From JBNKDD01 sp050288085 (GTDB lineage: Bacteria > Chloroflexota > Anaerolineae > Aggregatilineales > UBA3940): 29,789 bases of DNA. Both the position numbers and the translations under genes were made by a program. This document shows positions 1 to 7,168 of the stretch, piece after piece (within the stretch, counting starts at the first letter, position 1; each line of letters opens with the position of its first letter). The DNA lies in assembly GCA_050288085.1 (NCBI GenBank), contig JBNKDD010000040.1, positions 1 to 29,789 on the forward strand. Direction: 5' to 3'. The notes below the pieces were generated by a model, which was not told the origin of the DNA, searched no databases, and was given only the letters and a program-made list of their open reading frames with translations.

Positions 1-31
1 ACGACCTCAAAACCTTATTTGTTCCGTATAC

Positions 32-70
32 AGTTGGGCCATTGATTTAAATCTAATGTCTGGCCCAACT
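32..70. repeat. Perfect 10-bp inverted repeat downstream of the glycosyltransferase
   Basis: The arms AGTTGGGCCA (32-41) and TGGCCCAACT (61-70) are exact reverse complements separated by 19 bases. The spacer itself holds the palindrome GATTTAAATC (44-53). The element starts 14 bases after the stop codon of the minus-strand glycosyltransferase, so it could fold at the 3' end of that transcript. No T-run follows it on the minus strand, so it is not a standard intrinsic terminator. A related arrangement of GTTGGGC arms occurs at 15108-15136. Confidence 0.55.
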
Positions 71-83
71 TAACGTTGTACAA

Positions 84-1339
84 TTAGTTTATGTACTGAC
101 CGATGATCTCCACCGCCCTGGCGATACCGTCTTCTGCCCTGATATGCTCTCCCAGTTCAGCCGCCCGGCTGCGCATGGTTTGGTCGGTGACTGCCTGATT
201 GATGGCGTCGGCCAGGCGGTTTGCTGTCAATGCCGATTGCATAATAGGTTCTGGCCCTACCCCAAGAGCATGAACACGCCGCCCCCAGTAAGGCTGATCA
301 CCAAAGAAGGGGATGATCACGGAAGGTCGACCCGCCCGCAGCCCGGCGGCGGTGGTGCCCGCGCCGCCATGATGAACCACTGCGGCCACTTTAGGGAACA
401 GCCAATCATGCGGGGCAAAGTCAATGGTATAAATCGAATCCGGCAGGTCGAGGTCAAGAGCAGTGGCCCATCCGCCCAGTAAGATCGCCCGCTGGCCGGA
501 CATCTTAACCGCTTCAACAGACAGTTGAAGTAAATGCTGGGCGATATCTCCGCTCATGCTGCCAAAGCCAATGTAAACCGGCGGCGGCCCGGCGGCCAGG
601 AAATCAACCAAGCCGGGGGCGACCATTCCTCCTCATCGTCCAGGAACCAATACCCCGTGACGTGATGCCAGGCAGGCCAATCGCTCGCGCGTGGCACGAC
701 AAACCGGCTGAAGCCGTAGATAAAAGGGTTTCGATCCCGGTATATCCTGTCAAAGGGGCCACTGAGCGGGATCGGCTTGAGCTTCAGGGTTTCCTGCCGC
801 CAACGATTGAAAGGCACACGTCCTAGCTGCCAGAGCAGCTGCTCACCGGCAAAGTATGTCCACCGGTTGTAAATGCCACCCAATGGCAAAGTGGGCGCAA
901 ACATAATAGGGACTTCACGCGAACGGGATATAGGCTGCAAGAGCAGGTAAAGAGCCGGTATGTTCATGTACTCCGCTACGTGATAGCCCCCTGCGCCGAG
1001 TGGGGTATACAAAATCGCTTCAGTGCCGCGGCAGGCTTCGACCGTGTCGTTCAGTGCTTTGTTGAGGTTCTCATACGTATCCAGGTCTCGCATCCGGCGT
1101 ATGAATTTTGTCATGCTCTTGCCCGACTCCATCCATCGCTGCCCGGATTGTGCTTCCATCGCCTGACGCGGATTGCCTTCAATGTGAGCGAATTCCAATC
1201 CACACTGATCGACCAGATCGGCAAAGGCATCATAGGTGGCAACACGGACCTGATAACCCGCTCTTTTTAGCCCGATGCCCAGTGCAATAAACGGTTGCAC
1301 ATCCCCGCGTGAACCGAGTGTCACAATCGTAATATGCAT
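84..1339 (-). pseudogene. Family 1 (UGT/MurG-like) glycosyltransferase, interrupted by a single-base frameshift
   Basis: The N-terminal half reads MHITIVTLGSRGDVQPF, the start typical of GT1 enzymes such as sterol and antibiotic glucosyltransferases. The C-terminal half carries GPPPVYIGFGSM and, near restored residue 322, HHGGAGTT followed by PSVIIPFFGDQPYW, the nucleotide-sugar binding signature. The halves lie in different frames. The break is in a run of five G (615-619 on the plus strand): with a sixth G the reading becomes WSPPGLVDFLAAG, the usual linker, and the product would be about 418 residues, normal for the family. The start at 1339 follows an AGGGAGAGGGG ribosome site. The gene is monocistronic. 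The likely role is transfer of a sugar to a lipid or small hydrophobic acceptor; the substrate is unknown. The frameshift may be a real mutation or a homopolymer sequencing error; the rest of the frame is intact, which favours error or a very recent mutation. Confidence 0.85.
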
Positions 1340-1374
1340 TTCCCCTCTCCCTTCGGAAAAAGAAACGGCATTAG

Positions 1375-1388
1375 CACTGTGATCAGTG
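1375..1388. promoter_or_regulatory. Small inverted repeat upstream of the glycosyltransferase
   Basis: CACTG (1375-1379) and CAGTG (1384-1388) form a 5-4-5 inverted repeat, 36 bases before the minus-strand start codon. On the minus strand, TTGGAG and TAATGC, spaced 17, straddle it and could be a weak promoter. This is short enough to arise by chance. Confidence 0.2.
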
Positions 1389-1471
1389 TACTCCAAAACG
1401 ATGGCCATAACACCCACAAGGCATAGGTTTTACAATATACCACTTTTGCTGTTCTACACTCCGGGTTGATT

Positions 1472-1499
1472 TTGGGTTTTATTGGCTTGATGGTAAGAT
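1472..1499 (+). promoter_or_regulatory. Candidate promoter for the 1536-3868 gene set
   Basis: TTGGGT (1472-1477) and TAAGAT (1494-1499) are separated by 16 bases and lie 36 bases before the ATG at 1536. The match to a housekeeping sigma factor consensus is partial. Confidence 0.35.
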
Positions 1500-1535
1500 G
1501 CATACAGGCAGGCATGATTTTGTAGGGAAATAGGA

Positions 1536-2054
1536 ATGAAATCAATTACCAGCGAGCAAATCGACCGTTATAAGTACATCCTGATGTACGATGATGAAAC
1601 TGTGTTGGATGCCATCATTGCCTGGAGGGATTCTCAAGGATTTGATTGGTGGTATCTGATAGTAGATCGGGAACCCGGTGGTTATGCAATAGCCCGCTAT
1701 GCCGACTTGCTGCACATGGTCGAGGAACCTGATGAGGCGTTTTTGCTCCAACCCTTAAGCAGTCTGGTTGGCGGCCTTCTGACCGAAGCCCATGTCGTCG
1801 TTGAGCGAGGTGACGTGACCTATGAGGAAGTGCGAGAGTTAGCCGAATCATGGGATGCCCCGGCTGCCCTGGTCCAGGAGGAGGGTGTCCTGCGGGGCGT
1901 GCTTACTTTTGGGGGAACACGTGCGGCAAGAATGCGCGGAGGCGTGTTTGATAGTAAACTACTCAAGTTGGCCGGGGAAAAATACGCTGAAATCCCACCT
2001 GGGACGTACAGCCCTCGGCGAGCTAAAGCTATGCGAGATAAACGTGGGCGTTGA
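1536..2054 (+). CDS. Hypothetical protein with a CBS-like pair
   Basis: This is a 172-residue soluble protein that I do not recognise as a named family. Two stretches, about residues 20-62 (TVLDAIIAWRDSQGFDWWYL then IARYADLLHMV) and 87-127 (AHVVVERGDVTYEEV then PAALVQEEGVLRGVLTFG), each show the strand-helix-strand-strand-helix rhythm of a CBS module, so a ligand-sensing Bateman-type fold is plausible. The tail after residue 140 is basic (PRRAKAMRDKRGR). The ATG at 1536 has AGGG 8 bases upstream. It is followed after 34 bases by the membrane protein at 2089, on the same strand, so the two are probably co-transcribed and may work together. The CBS call is by eye and uncertain; the coding call is firm. 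Confidence 0.75.
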   Translation: MKSITSEQIDRYKYILMYDDETVLDAIIAWRDSQGFDWWYLIVDREPGGYAIARYADLLHMVEEPDEAFLLQPLSSLVGGLLTEAHVVVERGDVTYEEVRELAESWDAPAALVQEEGVLRGVLTFGGTRAARMRGGVFDSKLLKLAGEKYAEIPPGTYSPRRAKAMRDKRGR

Positions 2055-2088
2055 GTTATCTCATAACCTGGATTTGGGAGAGTCTTGA

Positions 2089-3135
2089 ATGGAAGACCTG
2101 ACATCGCTTGTCAAGGGGTTGGTCAGCCAGTTTGGCCGTTCTTTCTTTCTGGCAAACTTTTTACCGGTGTTGATCGGTGTAGCCATTAATCAATACATTA
2201 TTTTTGCGCCTGACCTGAGCAAAACTGAGGCGCTCTGGAACATTTTCACTGCTGTGTCCTCACCCTGGTTGGGGGTACTCTCCGGTGAGATGTTAACGAC
2301 CATCACGATTGCTCTGCTGCTTTCGCTGCCCCTATCGATGCTGAATATCTTCGTCACCAAGTTCTTTGAGGGAATGGCCCCCGGCATGAAAGTGATGCTG
2401 TTCCCCTTTTATGCCCGCCGCCGTGCCCAGCACAAACGTATGTATCAGGCAATCCAGGAACGGCGCATGACCCGGCAGAAGATGCTTTCCGACTTCGAGC
2501 TGCGTGACGAAGAACCGAGTGACTCAGAACTGGATACCTACTATGCTGTTCAGGAGAAACTCGATCAACTGCACAACGAGCGGGAGAAGCAAGAGCCGGT
2601 GCAGGTCCTTCCTTACGATCCAAAGCGTGTAATGCCAACTTCTTTTGGTAACGCCTGGGCCGTGATGGAAGAGTATCCTTTAGCCCGCTATGGGATAGAC
2701 AGCGCGGTATTCTGGCCGTATGTCCGGGTGGTGATGAGCGACCGTAACCCGGATTTACTGGAGCAGATCGACAACCAGAAACTCCTGATCGATATTGCCA
2801 TCAACCTGGCGTTGGTTGCATTGATCCTGGTGGCTGAGGGTCTGATCTTCGGTGTGGTGAATCTGCATTGGCAGCTATTGCTGCTGGCCCTGGTTTGCGT
2901 GGCTTTGTTCTGGGCCTTCTACCGGGCCGGTGTAAACTATGCGCTGGCACTGGGATCGCTGGTTTCACAGAGCTTCGATCTGTATCGCCTGGATGTGCTG
3001 GATGCTTTTGACCTGGAACGTCCCACCGACCTGGAAGATGAATACTGGGTCTGGATGCGGCTGGCGGCGTTTTTGCGGCGAGGTGAACCGTTCTACTTTG
3101 ACCAGTTAGTTCGGCGAGGAGAAGAAGTAGAGTAG
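2089..3135 (+). CDS. Uncharacterised membrane protein with four transmembrane helices and a large internal loop
   Basis: The 348-residue product has hydrophobic segments at about residues 19-40, 66-92, 233-256 and 260-281. A charged region of about 140 residues lies between helices 2 and 3. That loop has a highly charged, probably coiled part (about 108-170), then a compact motif at about 183-211 containing PTSFGNAW, EEYPLARYGID and FWPYV. I recall this motif pattern from uncharacterised bacterial membrane proteins but cannot assign a function. The C-terminal tail (about 290-348) is acidic and soluble. GGGAG 8 bases before the ATG supports the start. It sits between the CBS-like gene (34-base gap) and rsmG (22-base gap), suggesting one transcript. 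Confidence 0.8.
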   Translation: MEDLTSLVKGLVSQFGRSFFLANFLPVLIGVAINQYIIFAPDLSKTEALWNIFTAVSSPWLGVLSGEMLTTITIALLLSLPLSMLNIFVTKFFEGMAPGMKVMLFPFYARRRAQHKRMYQAIQERRMTRQKMLSDFELRDEEPSDSELDTYYAVQEKLDQLHNEREKQEPVQVLPYDPKRVMPTSFGNAWAVMEEYPLARYGIDSAVFWPYVRVVMSDRNPDLLEQIDNQKLLIDIAINLALVALILVAEGLIFGVVNLHWQLLLLALVCVALFWAFYRAGVNYALALGSLVSQSFDLYRLDVLDAFDLERPTDLEDEYWVWMRLAAFLRRGEPFYFDQLVRRGEEVE

Positions 3136-3157
3136 TAGCCTAGTATAGCCTCACAAG

Positions 3158-3868
3158 ATGGAAAGACTAGTACAAGTCACCCGTGACATTCTCAACCTGA
3201 CCTTAAGCCCGGCCCAGCTCCGGGCTTTTCAGCTTTATGCTGATGAACTGGTTGCCTGGAATGTCCATACCAATCTAACCGCGATCATCGAGCCGGAGGC
3301 TATCGAAGTACGGCATTTTGCCGATTCTTTATCCTGCCTGCTGGCGATCAAACCCCGAACAGGTTTGAATTTGATCGATGTGGGGACGGGGGCCGGGTTC
3401 CCCGGTTTGCCGCTGAAAATCTTCTGTCCAAATATTAACATGACCCTGGTTGAGGCCACCGGCAAGAAAGTTGATTTTCTGGCGCATGTGGTTAAAAAAC
3501 TGAGCCTGTCGGGAGTCACATTGATCAATGAGCGGGCCGAAGTATTGGGTCAGATGCCGGAACATCGCGAACGGTATGATTGGGTGCTGGCGCGGGCGGT
3601 CGCAGGGATGAGTACATTGGCAGAGTACCTGTTGCCATTATGCAAAGTGGGTGGGCATTGTCTCGCCCAGAAAGGCGAAAGCGCCCCCCAGGAGGTAGCT
3701 GAAGCTCAGCAGGCGATCTCATTGCTGGGCGGGCGATTGGTGCGGCTTACCCCGGTCGAATGGCCGACGGTCGCCCACACCCATTACCTGATTGATTTAG
3801 AGAAGATTGCCGCCACCCCGCCTAAGTATCCCCGCCGCACGGGAATACCCTCGAAAAGGCCGTTGTAA
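3158..3868 (+). CDS. rsmG: 16S rRNA (guanine-N7)-methyltransferase RsmG (GidB)
   Basis: RsmG uses S-adenosylmethionine to methylate N7 of G527 in the 530 loop of 16S rRNA; in other bacteria its loss gives low-level streptomycin resistance. The 236-residue length is normal. The sequence shows the family landmarks in order: NLTAI (39-43), RHFADSL (52-58), the SAM-binding loop DVGTGAGFPGLPLKI (74-88), the LARAVAGM region (about 145-152), LAQKGES (about 171-177), and the terminal PRRTGIPSKRPL. No clear ribosome site precedes the ATG at 3158, so translation may depend on coupling to the gene 22 bases upstream. In many bacteria rsmG lies with mnmG or parA/parB; here it does not. It converges with the dehydrogenase gene, leaving only 6 bases between stop codons. 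Confidence 0.97.
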   Translation: MERLVQVTRDILNLTLSPAQLRAFQLYADELVAWNVHTNLTAIIEPEAIEVRHFADSLSCLLAIKPRTGLNLIDVGTGAGFPGLPLKIFCPNINMTLVEATGKKVDFLAHVVKKLSLSGVTLINERAEVLGQMPEHRERYDWVLARAVAGMSTLAEYLLPLCKVGGHCLAQKGESAPQEVAEAQQAISLLGGRLVRLTPVEWPTVAHTHYLIDLEKIAATPPKYPRRTGIPSKRPL

Positions 3869-3874
3869 CCGGGA

Positions 3875-4819
3875 TCACCCAATATCCAACAATACCTTGA
3901 GCATCCCTTTTCGGGCAGCGTGTTCCATTGCAGCTACGCTGTCATCCAACGAATAGCGGGCTGAGATCAGCGAATCCACATCGATCAGCCCCCGGTTCAT
4001 CAATCGTAAAGCAGCGTCAAACGGGCCGCAGCGTGAACTGATCACCCGAATCTCATCAACTACGACACGGGTCAGGTTAGCCTTCGGTAAACCATGATAG
4101 GTACTCTTGAGGTGAATGGCTCCACGCGGCTTGACCAGGTCGAGGGCATCAGCGAATCCGCTTTCGGTGCCCGTGCAGTCGATCACAATATCCACACTCT
4201 TAGGGCCAATCTCACCGGGCGATACCGCGTCGATGCCCCAGCTTTTGACAAGATCAAGCTGCTCGGTGTGGCGTCCTACGACGGTCAGATTGCAGCCGGT
4301 CAAAGCGACGACCTGGGCTGTCACCATGCCCAGTTTGCCCGCGCCCAGCAGCACCACCCGGTCATGTGGGCTGATGTGTGACAGGTGGAGAGCTTGTAAA
4401 CCCGCTGCAACCGGCTCAACGAACACAGCTTGATCATCCGTTACCTTGTCCGGTACAGGGTGTAGATTCTTAATCGGCAGGATCAGGTAATCGGCAAAAG
4501 CGCCGTCGTGCCGGTCAATGCCCAATGTTGTCCGGTTCGGGCATTGGGTGGGTATCCCCCGGTGGCAGGTATCACACTCACCGCAGGCCAGGTTGATCTC
4601 GCCGACAATGCGCCGCCCGTCCCATAGACCACCTTCTACCACGCCGATAAACTCATGCCCCAACACGCCCTTAAAACCCATATACCCCTTGACCAATTCG
4701 AGATCGGTGTTACAGACTCCGGCTTTAACGACCCGGATCAGGGCGTATCCATCGGGCGGTTCGGGCTTGGTATAGTCGGAATCGAAATGGAGCTTTCCGT
4801 CAAAAATCAATGCACGCAT
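3875..4819 (-). CDS. Zinc-dependent alcohol dehydrogenase family (MDR) oxidoreductase
   Basis: The 314-residue protein has the medium-chain dehydrogenase layout. Catalytic zinc ligands are expected at C36 (AGVCNTD) and at H55 with E56 (LGHE), with E135 near by. Four structural zinc cysteines sit at C79, C82, C85 and C93. A Rossmann NAD(P) loop, GAGKLGMV, lies near 158-165. It is a little short for the family (usually 330-350). The substrate cannot be read from the sequence; sorbitol or threonine dehydrogenase-like relatives share these features. The ATG at 4819 has GAGG at good spacing, and it begins 22 bases after the herA stop, so it is probably the last gene of the nurA-herA operon. A link to DNA processing is not obvious; it may simply ride on the same transcript. 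Confidence 0.92.
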   Translation of the reverse strand: MRALIFDGKLHFDSDYTKPEPPDGYALIRVVKAGVCNTDLELVKGYMGFKGVLGHEFIGVVEGGLWDGRRIVGEINLACGECDTCHRGIPTQCPNRTTLGIDRHDGAFADYLILPIKNLHPVPDKVTDDQAVFVEPVAAGLQALHLSHISPHDRVVLLGAGKLGMVTAQVVALTGCNLTVVGRHTEQLDLVKSWGIDAVSPGEIGPKSVDIVIDCTGTESGFADALDLVKPRGAIHLKSTYHGLPKANLTRVVVDEIRVISSRCGPFDAALRLMNRGLIDVDSLISARYSLDDSVAAMEHAARKGMLKVLLDIG

Positions 4820-4841
4820 GGCATAACCTCAATTGATAGTC

Positions 4842-6506
4842 TTAATCAAATCCGGCGGCCTGCTCCTCGCCATAAAGAGCCTGACTTGCTTTTTGTTTGG
4901 TACGGCGCACACTTTTACCTTTGATCGGTGCGCCCATCGCCGTATAGAATGCCTCGTCATAGGCGCGGGTCTGAACGACAACCGGCATCGGGACGGCGTG
5001 TCCCAGTACAATTGCTTGCTGGCGGGTATCGAGCCGGGCCAACACTTCGCGCAAGCCTTGCGCCCCGCTGACCCCCATCAACACTGCGCTGATGTCCCGG
5101 TCATTGTCAAGCAAGGCAGTCACGCGGGTTCCGATCTGCGACATCACCTCTTCGTCGATGGCGCTGGGCCGCTGATCGATTACCAGCAGAGTGACCTTGT
5201 ACTTACGTAACTCGCGGGCAATCGTCCCGAAGATGGTCTGGCGGGCGATGTGCGGTTCAAGGAATTTGTGCGCTTCCTCAATCGTGATTACCAGTTGGGG
5301 TGGCTGCTGACTCTCATCGCCCAATGATGATTCAACCCGCTGAACATAGTGATCGCGAATGCGGCGGGTCAGGTAGTTCGCGACCAGGATGTAGGCTTCA
5401 AGCGCATTACCGTAGCGCCCGAACTCCAGGACAACGTTGTAGCCGTTTTCCAGGTAATTGATAATCTCGTTGACCGAGTCGCCGGTTGCCTGGGGAACCA
5501 GGAAACCAAATTTACGAAACCGTTCCAGGCGGCGGATCAGAGCGCTGAGCGATGGTCCGTTGATCGTGGTCGTTTCGATCAGGTCATCAATCACAGTACT
5601 GTCGGCGGTAAGCAACTGCTGTATCCAATCCCGTCCCCACATCCGGCGCAGCGAGCGGGCGGCATCAAGCATCGTATCGGAAATGTCCATTGTCTGGCGA
5701 AGCGCTTCAAGGTCGCTTGGTTCGATCTCGCTGTAGGCCAGAGTCACCACGAAGTCCGGGCGGACACCGCGCCGCCGCGAGGATTCATCATCCAGCGTAA
5801 AGATCGCCACCCGATCTGTGAAAAGCTGCTTGAGGCCCTTATCTTTTTGCCCGGCCTCGTTGAGGATTTCCCAGCCGTAATCATTGTGCATATCGAAGAT
5901 CAGGTTGACGGCGGCATTCCGGGAGATGATCCCGGCGAGTAGAATCCGGGTCAGGTAGCTCTTGCCGGTGCCGCTCTTACCAAAAACGCCAACGGATCGT
6001 TCGGTCAGCCGCTTGAGATCGACGTTGATCTGGGTGTGAAGCAGTTCCAGCGGTGCACCGATATTAAAGTGAGTCTCATCCTCATCGCCAAAAATGTCGT
6101 TGATGTCTTGCTCTGTGGCCGTCCAGGCTTCCTGGAAATGCGGCGGGATGGTACGTACCGGCTCAACCTGATTATCCTCGTTGATCACCAGCATCGGCAC
6201 GATGTGTGTTGTTCCAAAGGCCGTTGATCCTGTATAGACATCCCGTAAATAGGGATGTGACATATCTGGGGGTGTCCGGGTGATCTGCATATTGGTGTTG
6301 TCCAGCCCAATATCGGTGACCATGCAGAAATAGCGACGCCGTCCATGCACCACCACATAGCGCCCAACCGCCAGACTTTCGATGTCGGTGTTGGCATCGA
6401 GTTTTACATCCAACCCACGACTCAGCGATCCGCCTGTCACCACACCGAGACGCGGCGCACGCACGCCGAAATATTCATCCAGTTCGCTTGTTTTTTTCTT
6501 AGCCAT
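4842..6506 (-). CDS. herA: HerA-family hexameric DNA translocase (DUF87 ATPase)
   Basis: HerA ATPases form hexameric rings that move along double-stranded DNA and work with NurA in DNA end resection. The 554-residue product starts with a HAS-barrel-like region (about 18-68, LGVVTGG through VGRYVVVHG), the part that contacts NurA in characterised pairs. The Walker A motif is GKSGTGKS (176-183). FDMHNDYGW (204-212) occupies the place of the HerA DPHGEY motif. The Walker B motif is LVITIEEAHKFL (405-416), followed by the FGTIARELRKYKVTLLVIDQRPS region (about 426-448) that carries the sensor and arginine-finger residues. The ATG at 6506 is preceded by AGGGG inside the end of the upstream gene, 10 bases away, so the genes are translationally linked. 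NurA two genes upstream supports a functional pair. Confidence 0.93.
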   Translation of the reverse strand: MAKKKTSELDEYFGVRAPRLGVVTGGSLSRGLDVKLDANTDIESLAVGRYVVVHGRRRYFCMVTDIGLDNTNMQITRTPPDMSHPYLRDVYTGSTAFGTTHIVPMLVINEDNQVEPVRTIPPHFQEAWTATEQDINDIFGDEDETHFNIGAPLELLHTQINVDLKRLTERSVGVFGKSGTGKSYLTRILLAGIISRNAAVNLIFDMHNDYGWEILNEAGQKDKGLKQLFTDRVAIFTLDDESSRRRGVRPDFVVTLAYSEIEPSDLEALRQTMDISDTMLDAARSLRRMWGRDWIQQLLTADSTVIDDLIETTTINGPSLSALIRRLERFRKFGFLVPQATGDSVNEIINYLENGYNVVLEFGRYGNALEAYILVANYLTRRIRDHYVQRVESSLGDESQQPPQLVITIEEAHKFLEPHIARQTIFGTIARELRKYKVTLLVIDQRPSAIDEEVMSQIGTRVTALLDNDRDISAVLMGVSGAQGLREVLARLDTRQQAIVLGHAVPMPVVVQTRAYDEAFYTAMGAPIKGKSVRRTKQKASQALYGEEQAAGFD

Positions 6507-6516
6507 TCTTCAACCC

Positions 6517-7137
6517 CTAAATCTCTTCACCATGTGGATAAACCAGCCGGAGCAGATGATCCAGGCGGGCCAGATCGCTGCTGAGCAGGCGGGCAGCCTC
6601 GCGACCGGCCCGCACCAGGAAATCATATTGTTCATCTTCAGGATAGGTCTGGGCGACGATCAGCAAGTTGGCGGCAAGTAGCTGTTCGCTCGGAACCTGG
6701 CTGCTGCCCAACACCATCCGGAAATAGTCAAAACGGCTGAGTGCCTGCCGGGTTTCATCCGGGGGGCACAAAAAGACCGGGTCAAGGCTCAGAGGCGGGC
6801 GAGGCGGCAAGGCGTGACGCACCTGCCCATCATAGCCCTGATAACCAATAGATAGGATGCTCATCTCAACCGGCACAATCCGGTGATGGTGCTGATCGCG
6901 GATCGTTTCCTCGCTGACCGCATCGGCCAGCACTAACTGCTTAACCATCGGATCGTCGTCAATGTGAATATCGTACAGAATACCGTAAATCGCTTCCCGA
7001 TTCTCGTTGCGCGGCTGTGCTCGCACGATCATCCCAAAGGCCGGGTTATCGATCTGCCCGACCCTGGCTCCAACAGAAAATCCAGATGTGCTGGAACTCA
7101 ATACACGCCCAATCGGTTCATCCCAATTTAGTGTCAT
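6517..7137 (-). CDS. Unrecognised protein between nurA and herA, possible HAS-barrel partner
   Basis: This 206-residue protein has no family I can name. Residues about 8-66 (IGRVLSSSTSGFSVGARVG through AIYGILYDIHIDDD) alternate short strands and glycine turns much like the HAS-barrel at the start of HerA. The middle (about 90-130) is proline-rich around PPRPPLSLDP. The C-terminal part (about 130-206) looks helical, with DYFRMVLGSS and REAARLLSSDLARLDHLLRLVY. There is no signal peptide or membrane segment. The ATG at 7137 has AGGA about 10 bases upstream. It lies 31 bases after nurA and 10 bases before herA, all on one strand, so it is very likely made with them. I infer an accessory or loading subunit of the NurA-HerA machine. 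The fold call is by eye only. Confidence 0.75.
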   Translation of the reverse strand: MTLNWDEPIGRVLSSSTSGFSVGARVGQIDNPAFGMIVRAQPRNENREAIYGILYDIHIDDDPMVKQLVLADAVSEETIRDQHHHRIVPVEMSILSIGYQGYDGQVRHALPPRPPLSLDPVFLCPPDETRQALSRFDYFRMVLGSSQVPSEQLLAANLLIVAQTYPEDEQYDFLVRAGREAARLLSSDLARLDHLLRLVYPHGEEI

Positions 7138-7168
7138 AACTAATTCCTGACTGCTCCGTCTTTACCAA

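Noticed and set aside
1371..1393. Possible CRP-type site (TGTGA half) upstream of the glycosyltransferase
   Set aside because: Only one half matches and the other half-site is absent at the required spacing. It was kept only as a weak inverted repeat.
1855..2088. Small plus-strand frame (77 codons) running up to the membrane protein start
   Set aside because: It overlaps the CBS-like gene in another frame and has no ribosome site. The 172-residue frame has the better start and composition.
5349..5942. Plus-strand open frame of 197 codons opposite herA
   Set aside because: It is fully contained in the HerA ATPase coding region, shows no recognisable domain and has no promoter or ribosome site.
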